Assembly (NCBI GenBank): GCA_964247055.1
Contig: OZ176052.1
Location: 14,074,001 to 14,138,000, forward strand
Direction of reading: 5' to 3'
DNA: 64,000 bases
DNA from: Paragordius varius
Lineage: Eukaryota; Nematomorpha
The position numbers and the translations under genes were made by a program. Below are positions 27,101-38,159 of the stretch, in pieces. The notes under the pieces are model-generated. The model was not told where the DNA came from. It searched no databases and was given only the letters and a program-made list of their open reading frames with translations. The first letter of the stretch is position 1, and every line of letters begins with the position of its first letter.

Positions 27101-28661
27101 ACATCACCTGATCAAATTTGGATTTTAGGTAGCCATTTTTATTTTTAAAATCGTATAAAATAAATTTTTTAAATATTTAAAAAATTCATAAAAATTACAT
27201 TTATAGTCCGATCCCCAAAATATTTGGGGTGATGATGGAATTACCATAGGGCTACCCAAAAAAAATTATGGTGACATCAGCTGATCAAATTTGGATTTTA
27301 GGTAGCCATTTTTATTTTTAATATCGTATAAAATAAATTTTTTAAATATTTAAAAAATTCATAAAAATTACATTTATAGTCCGATCCCCAAAATATTTGA
27401 GGTGATGATGGAACAACCATAGGGCTACGCAAAAAAAATTATGGCGACATCACCTGATCAAATTTGGATTTTAGGTAGCCATTTTTATTTTTAAAATCGT
27501 ATAAAATAAATTTTTTAAATATTTAATAAATTCAAAAAAATTACATTTATACTCCGATCTCGAAAATATTTGGGGTGATGATGGAACTACCATAGGGCTA
27601 CCCAAAAAAAATTATGGCGACATCACCTGATCAAATTTGGATTTTAGGTAGCCATTTTTATTTTTAAAATCGTATAAAATAAATTTTTTAAATATTTAAA
27701 AAATTCATAAAAATTACATTTATACTCCGATCTCGAAAATATTTGGGGTGATGATGGAACTACCATAGGACTACCCAAAAAAAATTATAGTGACATCACC
27801 TGATCAAATTTGGATTTTAGGTAACCATTTTTATTTTTAATATCGTATAAAATAAATTTTTTAAATATTTAAAAAATTCATAAAAATTACATTTATAGTC
27901 CGATCCCCAAAATATTTGGGGTGATGATGGAACTACCATAGGGCTACCCAAAAAAAATTATAGTGACATCACCTGATCAAATTTGGATTTTAGGTAGCCA
28001 TTTTTATTTTTAAAATCGTATAAAATAAATTTTTTAAATATTTAAAAAATTCAAAAAAATTACATTTATACTCCGATCTCGAAAATATTTTGGGTGATGA
28101 TGGAACTACCATAGGGCTACCCAAAAAAAATTATGGCGACATCACCTGATCAAATTTGGATTTTAGGTAGCCATTTTTATTTTTAAAATCGTATAAAATA
28201 AATTTTTTAAATGTTTAAAAAATTCATAAAAATTACATTTATAGTCCGATCCCCAAAATATTTGGGGTGATGATGGAATTACCATAGGGCTACCCAAAAA
28301 AATTATGGTGACATCACCTGATCAAATTTGGATTTTAGGTAGCCATTTTTATTTTTAAAATCGTATAAAATAAATTTTTTAAATATTTAAAAAATTCATA
28401 AAAATTACATTTATACTCCGATCTCGAAAATATTTGGGGTGATGATGGAACTACCATAGGGCTACCCAAAAAAAATTATAGTGACATCACCTGATCAAAT
28501 TTGGATTTTAGGTAACCATTTTTATTTTTAATATCGTATAAAATAAATTTTTTAAATATTTAAAAAATTCATAAAAATTACATTTATAGTCCGATCCCCA
28601 AAATATTTGGGGTGATGATGGAACTACCATAGGGCTACCCAAAAAAAATTATAGTGACATC
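24171..28661 (+). repeat. 13-monomer tandem duplication, 2,247 bp x 2
   Basis: Rare variants repeat 2,247-2,248 bp apart: CTGATAAAATT (24,171 and 26,419), CATCAGCTGATC (25,031 and 27,278) and AATATTTTGGGTG (25,841 and 28,088). The linked tags CATAGGACTACC, CTACGCAAAAAGAATT and TTTAATAAATTC follow the same order. The unit is 13 monomers minus two bases. This is the same length as the HOR at 1-8 kb, but it is built from different monomer variants. The second copy abuts the hAT insertion. One difference between the copies is CATAAAGCTACGC at about 24,652 versus CATAGGGCTACGC at about 26,900. Confidence 0.86.
28654..28661. repeat. Left target-site duplication of hAT, GTGACATC
   Basis: Eight bases of a satellite monomer (GTGACATC) are repeated exactly at 30,034-30,041 on the other side of the element. 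Joining the flanks with one copy restores a normal monomer (ATAGTGACATCACCTGATCA). Eight-base duplications are the signature of hAT transposition. Confidence 0.96.
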
Positions 28662-28671
28662 TAGGGTTGTG
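28662..28671 (+). repeat. hAT left terminal inverted repeat
   Basis: TAGGGTTGTG matches the reverse complement of the right end over all ten bases. Beyond these ten bases the two ends diverge (CCCATTAG here, ATTTTGACC on the other side). Confidence 0.95.
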
Positions 28672-28683
28672 CCCATTAGTCAA

Positions 28684-28748
28684 TGACCTAGGGTCATGAC
28701 CTAGGTCATGACCATGGTCATGACCACGAAAAAAAATGACCTAGGTCA
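28684..28748. promoter_or_regulatory. hAT left subterminal palindrome cluster (TGACC motifs)
   Basis: Overlapping perfect palindromes are built from TGACC/GGTCA. GTCATGACCTAGGTCATGAC spans 28,693-28,712. GTCATGACCATGGTCATGAC spans 28,705-28,724 and shares 8 bp with the first. TGACCTAGGTCA spans 28,737-28,748. Subterminal repeats of this sort are the known binding sites of hAT transposases through their BED zinc fingers. This role is inferred from the family and is not shown here. The motif TGACCTAGGTC recurs near the right end (29,980-29,990, as ATGACCTAGGTC). Confidence 0.8.
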
Positions 28749-28893
28749 ATTTTTTATTTTTTTTAATTTTTTATTTTTTTAATTTTACAATTTATAAAAA
28801 AACAAAACCTTATATTATTTATATATGTATTATTTTTTTTAAATATCATATGATACACATCTTTTCTTTAATTCCTAAATTTAATGAAGCCTT

Positions 28894-28996
28894 GAATTTT
28901 TCGATCAAAAAAATCAAGTTACATGCAAGAAATGTAATTTCACTATATATATTAAATAAAAACCGAATGAAGAAACATTTAAATGAAGTTCATGAA
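28894..28996 (+). pseudogene. BED-type zinc finger remnant
   Basis: The reading EFFDQKNQVTCKKCNFT (28,894-28,944) gives the C-x2-C pair (TGC 28,924 and TGT 28,933). After a frame change, NRMKKHLNEVHE (28,961-28,996) gives the H-x4-H pair (CAT 28,976 and CAT 28,991). C-x2-C followed by H-x4-H at this spacing is the BED finger found at the N terminus of many hAT transposases, where it binds subterminal repeats. A TAA at 28,957 ends the first frame, so the finger is broken. Confidence 0.82.
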
Positions 28997-29176
28997 ATAA
29001 ATTTTATGATAGAAGGTGATGGTTGAAAAGCAAGCTAATTATTTAATTTCTTAAGTTTAGTCTTAAAAATTTCTGTTTTCAACAGAAATTAGCCAGAAAC
29101 ATTTGGCAAAATTTATTTATATATCCTCAACTCTAAACATAGTTGAAAATAAACATTTTCGAAGTTTCATTCATAG

Positions 29177-29464
29177 TTTAAACCTAATTATGCTATTCCA
29201 AATAGAAAACAGATTTCCAATAAATTATTAGATTCATGTTATGAAGATATAAAAATAGTTATTGGAATATGTAAAAATAATATTTTATTGATCGTCGATC
29301 CCTTTACCAATATTCGTAGGAAGCAAATAATTAATATTATTGGCCAAGGATCCCAAAAATCATTTTTATTAACTATTGACGCATCTTATCATAGTAAGAC
29401 TGCCGAATATATCTATAACATAATGGAACCAATTATAAAAGATATTGGTTATTTAAATAATTAA
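29177..29464 (+). pseudogene. Longest open stretch of the hAT transposase (95 codons)
   Basis: Open from just after a TAG at 29,174 to a TAA at 29,462-29,464, with no ATG at its start, so it is a fragment and not a gene. It reads PNYAIPNRKQISNKLLD, then IVDPFTNIRRKQIINIIG, then FLLTIDASYHSKTAEYIYN and MEPIIKDIGY. These match the order of conserved blocks that lead into the RNase-H-like fold of hAT transposases: the P-x-R-x-x-[LI]-S box, the first-Asp box, and the S-x-TAEYI box. The upstream sequence (29,067-29,228, another frame) overlaps it and supplies the preceding block. The following block continues one frame over from about 29,457. Confidence 0.88.
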
Positions 29465-29684
29465 TGCCATTGTGACCGATAATGCAGCGAACATGAAGGC
29501 TGCTGAAAATTTAATTAATAAAGAATATCCTAATATAATATGACATGTATGCCAATGTCATATAATATATAATTTGATCTAAGAATATATTAATCTTAAT
29601 AAGATTACTGAATATTTAAATGTAGTGAACACGATGATATATTCTAATAAATCGTATAAAAAATTTCAAGAAAAAAAGCCATCC
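29457..29684 (+). pseudogene. hAT transposase remnant, second-Asp block and CxxH
   Basis: In this frame AIVTDNAANMKAAENLINK precedes EYPNII, a TGA (29,541), HVCQCHIIYNLI, a TAA (29,580), then EYINLNKITEYLNVVN and MIYSNKSYKKFQEKKPS before a TAA at 29,685. The TDNA-x-N block and the C-x-x-H a short way downstream are highly conserved in hAT transposases. The TGA stands where family members often have a residue before the Cys-containing helix. Beyond this the match fades. Confidence 0.85.
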
Positions 29685-29739
29685 TAAGTTAACGTTAAGT
29701 TCATGGACAGTGACTCGTTGTTACACAATCTAAATAATT

Positions 29740-29978
29740 AGAGCATAAATAGGCTTAAATAAATGCATATTTTTTCATTAGTCTTAGCTTTCTGTGATTT
29801 GAAACTTTCTATAAGTCTTTATGTATGATTCCAGGAAGTTAATTGTAGAAATTTAAATTATCAGGATTGGTGAAAGTATAATTTTAAAAAAATATACACT
29901 TTATGTAAAAACCTTTTTTATGTGATTTAATCAAATATTTATGTATGTAGTTATGTATTATTGGCAATAACATATGGT
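29740..29978. other. Interior of hAT without recognisable content
   Basis: A/T-rich sequence between the end of the transposase match and the right subterminal motifs. I see no hATC-type block, no long frame on either strand, and no satellite similarity. It is presumably the decayed 3' part or 3' untranslated region of the element, brought near by internal deletion. Confidence 0.6.
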
Positions 29979-29990
29979 ATGACCTAGGTC

Positions 29991-30019
29991 TGACCCCCTT
30001 TTTCGAAAAAAGGGGGTCA
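29991..30019. repeat. hAT right subterminal hairpin
   Basis: TGACCCCCTTTTT is followed, after a central CG, by AAAAAAGGGGGTCA. The arms of 13 and 14 bases pair with a single extra A. The TGACC/GGTCA ends again match the subterminal motif. The left end lacks this hairpin, so the two ends of the element are asymmetric apart from the ten terminal bases and the TGACC words. Confidence 0.85.
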
Positions 30020-30023
30020 AAAT

Positions 30024-30033
30024 CACAACCCTA
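30024..30033 (-). repeat. hAT right terminal inverted repeat
   Basis: CACAACCCTA is the exact inverse of the left end TAGGGTTGTG. Confidence 0.95.
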
Positions 30034-30041
30034 GTGACATC
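30034..30041. repeat. Right target-site duplication of hAT, GTGACATC
   Basis: Identical in all eight bases to 28,654-28,661. The monomer resumes with ACCTGATCAAATTTGG. Confidence 0.96.
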
Positions 30042-31259
30042 ACCTGATCAAATTTGGATTTTAGGTAGCCATTTTTATTTTTAAAATCGTATAAAATAAA
30101 TTTTTTAAATATTTAAAAAATTCATAAAAATTACATTTATACTCCGATCTCGAAAATATTTGGGGTGATGATGGAACTACCATAGGGCTACCCAAAAAAA
30201 ATTATAGTGACATCACCTGATCAAATTTGGATTTTAGGTAGCCATTTTTATTTTTAAAATCGTATAAAATAAATTTTTTAAATATTTAAAAAATTCATAA
30301 AAATTACATTTATAGTCCGATCCCCAAAATATTTGGGGTGATGATGGAACTACCATAGGGCTACCCAAAAAAAATTATGGTGACATCACCTCATCAAATT
30401 TGGATTTTAGGTAGTCATTTTTATTTTTAAAATCGTATAAAATAAATTTTTTAAATATTTAAAAAATTCATAAAAATTACATTTATAGTCCGATCCCCAA
30501 AATATTTGGGGTGATGATGGAACTACCATAGGGCTACCCAAAAAAAATTATAGTGACATCACCTGATCAAATTTGGATTTTAGGTAGCCATTTTTATTTT
30601 TAAAATCGTATAAAATAAATTTTTTAAATATTTAAAAAATTCATAAAAATTACATTTATAGTCCGATCCCCAAAATATTTGGGGTGATGATGGAACTACC
30701 ATAGGGCTACCCAAAAAAAATTATGGTGACATCACCTCATCAAATTTGGATTTTAGGTAGTCATTTTTATTTTTAAAATCGTATAAAATAAATTTTTTAA
30801 ATATTTAAAAAATTCAAAAAAATTACATTTATACTCCGATCTCGACAATATTTGGGGTGATGATGGAACTACCATAGGGCTACCCAAAAAAAATTATGGT
30901 GACATCACCTGATCAAATTTGGATTTTAGGTAGCCATTTTTATTTTTAAAATCGTATAAAATAAATTTTTTAAATATTTAAAAAATTCATAAAAATTACA
31001 TTTATACTCCGATCTCGAAAATATTTGGGGTGATGATGGAACTACCATAGGGCTACCCAAAAAAAATTATAGTGACATCACCTGATCAAATTTGGATTTT
31101 AGGTAGCCATTTTTATTTTTAAAATCGTATAAAATAAATTTTTTAAATATTTAAAAAATTCATAAAAATTACATTTATAGTCCGATCCCCAAAATATTTG
31201 AGGTGATGATGGAACAACCATAGGGCTACGCAAAAAAAATTATGGCGACATCACCTGAT

Positions 31260-31276
31260 CAAATTTGTAGGCAGCC
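31260..31276 (+). repeat. Monomer with 5-bp deletion, CAAATTTGTAGGCAGCC
   Basis: The usual CAAATTTGGATTTTAGGTAGCC is shortened by five bases, and GTAGCC is changed to GCAGCC. The same variant is found at 35,062-35,078, 3,802 bp away, as part of the 22-monomer duplication. Confidence 0.9.
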
Positions 31277-34200
31277 ATTTTTATTTTTAAAATCGTATAA
31301 AATAAATTTTTTAAATATTTAAAAAATTCAAAAAAATTACATTTATACTCCGATCTCGAAAATATTTGGGGTGATGATGGAACTACCATAGGGCTACCCA
31401 AAAAAAATTATGGCGACATCACCTGATCAAATTTGGATTTTAGGTAGCCATTTTTATTTTTAAAATCGTATAAAATAAATTTTTTAAATATTTAAAAAAT
31501 TCATAAAAATTACATTTATACTCCGATCTCGAAAATATTTGGGGTGATGATGGAACTACCATAGGACTACCCAAAAAAAATTATAGTGACATCACCTGAT
31601 CAAATTTGGATTTTAGGTAGCCATTTTTATTTTTAAAATCGTATAAAATAAATTTTTTAAATATTTAAAAAATTCATAAAAATTACATTTATAGTCCGAT
31701 CCCCAAAATATTTGGGGTGATGATGGAACTACCATAGGGCTACCCAAAAAAAATTATGTTGACATCACCTGATCAAATTTGGATTTTAGGTAGCCATTTT
31801 TATTTTTAAAATCGTATAAAATAAATTTTTTAAATATTTAAAAAATTCAAAAAAATTACATTTATACTCCGATCTCGAAAATATTTGGGGTGATGATGGA
31901 ACTACCATAGGGCTACCCAAAAAAAATTATGGCGACATCACCTGATCAAATTTGGATTTTAGGTAGCCATTTTTATTTTTAAAATCGTATAAAATAAATT
32001 TTTTAAATATTTAAAAAATTCATAAAAATTACATTTATACTCCGATCTCGACAATATTTGGGGTGATGATGGAACTACGATAGGTCTACCCAAAAAAAAT
32101 TATAGTGACATCACCTGATCAAATTTGGATTTTAGGTAGCCATTTTTATTTTAAAAATCGTATAAAATAAATTTTTTAAATATTTAAAAAAAATCATAAA
32201 AATTACATTTATAGTCCGATCCCCAAAATATTTGGGGTGATGATGGAACAACCATAGGGCTACGCAAAAAAAATTATGGCGACATCACCTGATCAAATTT
32301 GGATTTTAGGTAGCCATTTTTATTTTTAAAATCGTATAAAATAAATTCTTAAAATATTTAAAAAATTCAAAAAAATTACATTTATACTCCGATCTCGAAA
32401 ATATTTGGGGTGATGATGGAACTACCATAGGGCTACCCAAAAAAAATTATAGTGACATCACCTGATCAAATTTGGATTTTAGGTAACCATTTTTATTTTT
32501 AAAATCGTATAAAATAAATTTTTTAAATATTTAAAAAATTCATAATAATTACATTTATAGTCCGATCCCCAAAATATTTGAGGTGATGATGGAACAACCA
32601 TAGGGCTACGCAAAAAAAATTATGGCGACATCACCTGATCAAATTTGGATTTTAGGTAGCCATTTTTATTTTTAAAATCGTATAAAATAAATTTTTTAAA
32701 TATTTAAAAAATTCATAAAAATTACATTTAGAGTCCGATCCCCAAAATATTTGGGGTGATGATGGAATTACCATAGGGCTACCCAAAAAAAATTATGGTG
32801 ACATCACCTGATCAAACTTGGATTTTAGGTAGCCATTTTTATTTTTAATATCGTATAAAATAAATTTTTTAAATATTTAAAAAATTCATAAAAATTACAT
32901 TTATAGTCCGATCCCCAAAATATTTGAGGTGATGATGGAACAACCATAGGGCTACGCAAAAAAAATTATGGCGACATCACCTGATCAAATTTGGATTTTA
33001 GGTAGCCATTTTTATTTTTAAAATCGTATAAAATAAATTTTTTAAATATTTAAAAAATTCAAAAAAATTACATTTATACTCCGATCTCGAAAATATTTGG
33101 GGTGATGATGGAACTACCATAGGGCTACCCAAAAAAAATTATGGCGACATCACCTGATCAAATTTGGATTTTAGGTAGCCATTTTTATTTTTAAAATCGT
33201 ATAAAATAATTTTTTTAAATATTTAAAAAATTCATAAAAATTACATTTATACTCCGACCTCGAAAATATTTGGGGTGATGATGGAACTACCATAGGGCTA
33301 CGCAAAAAAAATTATAGTGACATCACCTGATCAAATTTGGATTTTAGATAGCCATTTTTATTTTTAAAATCGTATAAAATAAATTTTTTAAATATTTAAA
33401 AAATTCATAAAAATTACATTTATAGTCCGATCCCCAAAATATTTGGGGTGATGATGGAATTACCATAGGGCTACCCAAAAAAAATTATGGTGACATCACC
33501 TGATCAAATTTGGATTTTAGGTAGCCATTTTTATTTTTAATATCGTATAAAATAAATTTTTTAAATATTTAAAAAATTCATAAAAATTACATTTATAGTC
33601 CGATCCCCAAAATATTTGAGGTGATGATGGAACAACCATAGGGCTACGCAAAAAAAATTATGGCGACATCACCTGATCAAATTTGGATTTTAGGTAGCCA
33701 TTTTTATTTTTAAAATCGTATAAAATAAATTTTTTAAATATTTAAAAAATTCAAAAAAATTACATTTATACTCCGATCTCGAAAATATTTGGGGTGATGA
33801 TGGAACTACCATAGGGCTACCGAAAAAAAATTATGGCGACATCACCTGATCAAATTTGGATTTTAGGTAGCCATTTTTATTTTTAAAATCGTATAAAATA
33901 AATTTTTTAAATATTTAAAAAATTCATAAAAATTACATTTATACTCCGATCTCGAAAATATTTGGGGTGATGATGGAACTACCATAGGGCTACCCAAAAA
34001 AAATTATAGTGACATCACCTGATCAAATTTGGATTTTAGGTAGCCATTTTTATTTTTAAAATCGTATAAAATAAATTTTTTAAATATTTAAAAAATTCAT
34101 AAAAATTACATTTATAGTCCGATCCCCAAAATATTTGGGGTGATGATGGAACTACCATAGGGCTACCCAAAAAAAATTATGGTGACATCACCTCATCAAA

Positions 34201-37200
34201 TTTGGATTTTAGGTAGTCATTTTTATTTTTAAAATCGTATAAAATAAATTTTTTAAATATTTAAAAAATTCATAAAAATTACATTTATAGTCCGATCCCC
34301 AAAATATTTGGGGTGATGATGGAACTACCATAGGGCTACCCAAAAAAAATTATAGTGACATCACCTGATCAAATTTGGATTTTAGGTAGCCATTTTTATT
34401 TTTAAAATCGTATAAAATAAATTTTTTAAATATTTAAAAAATTCATAAAAATTACATTTATAGTCCGATCCCCAAAATATTTGGGGTGATGATGGAACTA
34501 CCATAGGGCTACCCAAAAAAAATTATGGTGACATCACCTCATCAAATTTGGATTTTAGGTAGTCATTTTTATTTTTAAAATCGTATAAAATAAATTTTTT
34601 AAATATTTAAAAAATTCAAAAAAATTACATTTATACTCCGATCTCGACAATATTTGGGGTGATGATGGAACTACCATAGGGCTACCCAAAAAAAATTATG
34701 GTGACATCACCTGATCAAATTTGGATTTTAGGTAGCCATTTTTATTTTTAAAATCGTATAAAATAAATTTTTTAAATATTTAAAAAATTCATAAAAATTA
34801 CATTTATACTCCGATCTCGAAAATATTTGGGGTGATGATGGAACTACCATAGGGCTACCCAAAAAAAATTATAGTGACATCACCTGATCAAATTTGGATT
34901 TTAGGTAGCCATTTTTATTTTTAAAATCGTATAAAATAAATTTTTTAAATATTTAAAAAATTCATAAAAATTACATTTATAGTCCGATCCCCAAAATATT
35001 TGAGGTGATGATGGAACAACCATAGGGCTACGCAAAAAAAATTATGGCGACATCACCTGATCAAATTTGTAGGCAGCCATTTTTATTTTTAAAATCGTAT
35101 AAAATAAATTTTTTAAATATTTAAAAAATTCAAAAAAATTACATTTATACTCCGATCTCGAAAATATTTGGGGTGATGATAGAACTACCATAGGGCTACC
35201 CAAAAAAAATTATGGCGACATCACCTGATCAAATTTGGATTTTAGGTAGCCATTTTTATTTTTAAAATCGTATAAAATAAATTTTTTAAATATTTAAAAA
35301 ATTCATAAAAATTACATTTATACTCCGATCTCGAAAATATTTGGGGTGATGATGGAACTACCATAGGACTACCCAAAAAAAATTATAGTGACATCACCTG
35401 ATCAAATTTGGATTTTAGGTAGCCATTTTTATTTTTAAAATCGTATAAAATAAATTTTTTAAATATTTAAAAAATTCATAAAAATTACATTTATAGTCCG
35501 ATCCCCAAAATATTTGGGGTGATGATGGAACTACCATAGGGCTACCCAAAAAAAATTATGTTGACATCACCTGATCAAATTTGGATTTTAGGTAGCCATT
35601 TTTATTTTTAAAATCGTATAAAATAAATTTTTTAAATATTTAAAAAATTCAAAAAAATTACATTTATACTCCGATCTCGAAAATATTTGGGGTGATGATG
35701 GAACTACCATAGGGCTACCCAAAAAAAATTATGGCGACATCACCTGATCAAATTTGGATTTTAGGTAGCCATTTTTATTTTTAAAATCGTATAAAATAAA
35801 TTTTTTAAATATTTAAAAAATTCATAAAAATTACATTTATACTCCGATCTCGACAATATTTGGGGTGATGATGGAACTACGATAGGTCTACCCAAAAAAA
35901 ATTATAGTGACATCACCTGATCAAATTTGGATTTTAGGTAGCCATTTTTATTTTTAAAATCGTATAAAATAAATTTTTTAAATATTTAAAAAAAATCATA
36001 AAAATTACATTTATAGTCCGATCCCCAAAATATTTGGGGTGATGATGGAACAACCATAGGGCTACGCAAAAAAAATTATGGCGACATCACCTGATCAAAT
36101 TTGGATTTTAGGTAGCCATTTTTATTTTTAAAATCGTATAAAATAAATTTTTAAAATATTTAAAAAATTCAAAAAAATTACATTTATACTCCGATCTCGA
36201 AAATATTTGGGGTGATGATGGAACTACCATAGGGCTACCCAAAAAAAATTATAGTGACATCACCTGATCAAATTTGGATTTTAGGTAACCATTTTTATTT
36301 TTAAAATCGTATAAAATAAATTTTTTAAATATTTAAAAAATTCATAATAATTACATTTATAGTCCGATCCCCAAAATATTTGAGGTGATGATGGAACAAC
36401 CATAGGGCTACGCAAAAAAAATTATGGCGACATCACCTGATCAAATTTGGATTTTAGGTAGCCATTTTTATTTTTAAAATCGTATAAAATAAATTTTTTA
36501 AATATTTAAAAAATTCATAAAAATTACATTTAGAGTCCGATCCCCAAAATATTTGGGGTGATGATGGAATTACCATAGGGCTACCCAAAAAAAATTATGG
36601 TGACATCACCTGATCAAACTTGGATTTTAGGTAGCCATTTTTATTTTTAATATCGTATAAAATAAATTTTTTAAATATTTAAAAAATTCATAAAAATTAC
36701 ATTTATAGTCCGATCCCCAAAATATTTGAGGTGATGATGGAACAACCATAGGGCTACGCAAAAAAAATTATGGCGACATCACCTGATCAAATTTGGATTT
36801 TAGGTAGCCATTTTTATTTTAAAATCGTATAAAATAAATTTTTTAAATATTTAAAAAATTCAAAAAAATTACATTTATACTCCGATCTCGAAAATATTTG
36901 GGGTGATGATGGAACTACCATAGGGCTACCCAAAAAAAATTATGGCGACATCACCTGATCAAATTTGGATTTTAGGTAGCCATTTTTATTTTTAAAATCG
37001 TATAAAATAAATTTTTTAAATATTTAAAAAATTCATAAAAATTACATTTATACTCCGATCTCGAAAATATTTGGGGTGATGATGGAACTACCATAGGGCT
37101 ACCCAAAAAAAATTATAGTGACATCACCTGATCAAATTTGGATTTTAGGTAACCATTTTTATTTTTAAAATCGTATAAAATAAATTTTTTAAATATTTAA

Positions 37201-38159
37201 AAAATTCATAAAAATTACATTTATAGTCCGATCCCCAAAATATTTGAGGTGATGATGGAACAACCATAGGGCTACGCAAAAAAAATTATGGCGACATCAC
37301 CTGATCAAATTTGGATTTTAGGTAGCCATTTTTATTTTTAAAATCGTATAAAATAATTTTTTTAAATATTTAAAAAATTCATAAAAATTACATTTATACT
37401 CCGACCTCGAAAATATTTGGGGTGATGATGGAACTACCATAGGGCTACGCAAAAAAAATTATAGTGACATCACCTGATCAAATTTGGATTTTAGATAGCC
37501 ATTTTTATTTTTAAAATCGTATAAAATAAATTTTTTAAATATTTAAAAAATTCATAAAAATTACATTTATAGTCCGATCCCCAAAATATTTGGGGTGATG
37601 ATGGAATTACCATAGGGCTACCCAAATAAAATTATGGTGACATCACCTGATCAAATTTGGATTTTAGGTAGCCATTTTTATTTTTAATATCGTATAAAAT
37701 AAATTTTTTAAATATTTAAAAAATTCATAAAAATTACATTTATAGTCCGATCCCCAAAATATTTGAGGTGATGATGGAACAACCATAGGGCTACGCAAAA
37801 AAAATTATGGCGACATCACCTGATCAAATTTGGATTTTAGGTAGCCATTTTTATTTTTAAAATCGTATAAAATAAATTTTTTAAATATTTAAAAAATTCA
37901 AAAAAATTACATTTATACTCCGATCTCGAAAATATTTGGGGTGATGATGGAACTACCATAGGGCTACCGAAAAAAAATTATGGCGACATCACCTGATCAA
38001 ATTTGGATTTTAGGTAGCCATTTTTATTTTTAAAATCGTATAAAATAAATTTTTTAAATATTTAAAAAATTCATAAAAATTACATTTATACTCCGATCTC
38101 GAAAATATTTGGGGTGATGATGGAACTACCATAGGGCTACCCAAAAAAAATTATAGTGA

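Larger units (their letters stand above)
1..28661 (+). repeat. 173-bp satellite array, left block (~166 monomers)
   Basis: Head-to-tail copies of one AT-rich monomer in a single orientation. Successive copies of the start motif TCAAATTTGGATTTTAGGTA lie at 1, 174 and 347, which gives a 173-bp period. Variant copies lose 1-9 bp. The monomer runs in order: GGTAGCC (17-23), an A/T-rich core with a perfect 24-bp palindrome (52-75), CCGATCCCC or CCGATCTCG (about 97-105), TTTGGGG, GATGATGGAAC, CATAGGGCTACCC, an A-run, then GACATCACCTGATCA. A TGATCA (BclI) site spans almost every monomer junction. No reading frame of interest exists: 173 is not a multiple of three, so any frame cycles through all three phases and meets many stops. 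The size, homogeneity and lack of genes fit a centromeric or heterochromatic satellite, which is inference. The block ends with the left target-site copy of the hAT insertion. Confidence 0.98.
28890..29735 (+). pseudogene. hAT transposase remnant (BED finger + partial catalytic core)
   Basis: This is a degenerate transposase read on the + strand in several frames. Recognisable parts in order: a BED zinc finger (about 28,894-28,996); a segment reading LAKFIYISS...IVENKHFRSFIHSLN (29,103-29,182); PNYAIPNRKQISNKLLD and VDPFTNIRRKQIINII (29,183-29,340), with the first catalytic Asp (GAT 29,297-29,299) where family members have DGWT; TIDASYHSKTAEYIYNIM; VTDNAANMKAAENL with the second Asp (GAT 29,478-29,480); then CQCH (29,550-29,561) matching the C-x-x-H motif; and a weak WTVTR near 29,700. 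The third catalytic residue (Glu) and the hATC dimerisation region are missing. Reading breaks: shifts near 28,950, 29,182, 29,457 and 29,690; stops at 29,541 (TGA) and 29,580 (TAA). The product cannot be functional. Assignment to hAT is firm; the family within hAT is not determined. Confidence 0.9.
28662..30033 (+). mobile_element. hAT-superfamily DNA transposon, non-autonomous, 1,372 bp
   Basis: This is a complete-ended but coding-defective hAT element inserted in the satellite. The ends are TAGGGTTGTG (28,662-28,671) and CACAACCCTA (30,024-30,033), perfect inverses of each other, flanked by an 8-bp duplication GTGACATC. TA-n-G termini and 8-bp duplications are hAT hallmarks. Inside, on the + strand, lie subterminal palindromes, an A/T-rich 5' region (about 28,749-28,870), a degenerate transposase (about 28,890-29,735) and an A/T-rich stretch without recognisable content (about 29,740-29,978). 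Autonomous hATs are usually several kb with a transposase of about 600-700 codons; here about 280 codons' worth remains. The C-terminal dimerisation domain is not detectable, so the copy is an internally deleted derivative that could move only with transposase supplied in trans. It is the only non-satellite sequence in the window. Confidence 0.95.

Noticed and set aside
1-28661. CRISPR-like array
   Set aside because: The repeats are 173 bp with no unique spacers; the whole unit is repeated. This is satellite DNA.
28654-28671. CTAGGGTTGTG / CACAACCCTAG (11-bp) as the terminal repeats
   Set aside because: Counting the outer C/G as part of the element would leave only a 7-bp duplication with mismatched register. 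Setting the ends at TAGGG and CCCTA gives a perfect 8-bp duplication.
28662-30033. Functional transposase gene
   Set aside because: The conserved blocks lie in several frames with internal stops, and the C-terminal catalytic Glu and dimerisation region are absent.
28662-30033. Tc1/mariner or piggyBac element
   Set aside because: The duplication is 8 bp (not TA or TTAA), the termini are TAGGG-type, and the protein shows BED, TDNA-x-N and C-x-x-H blocks, all hAT features.
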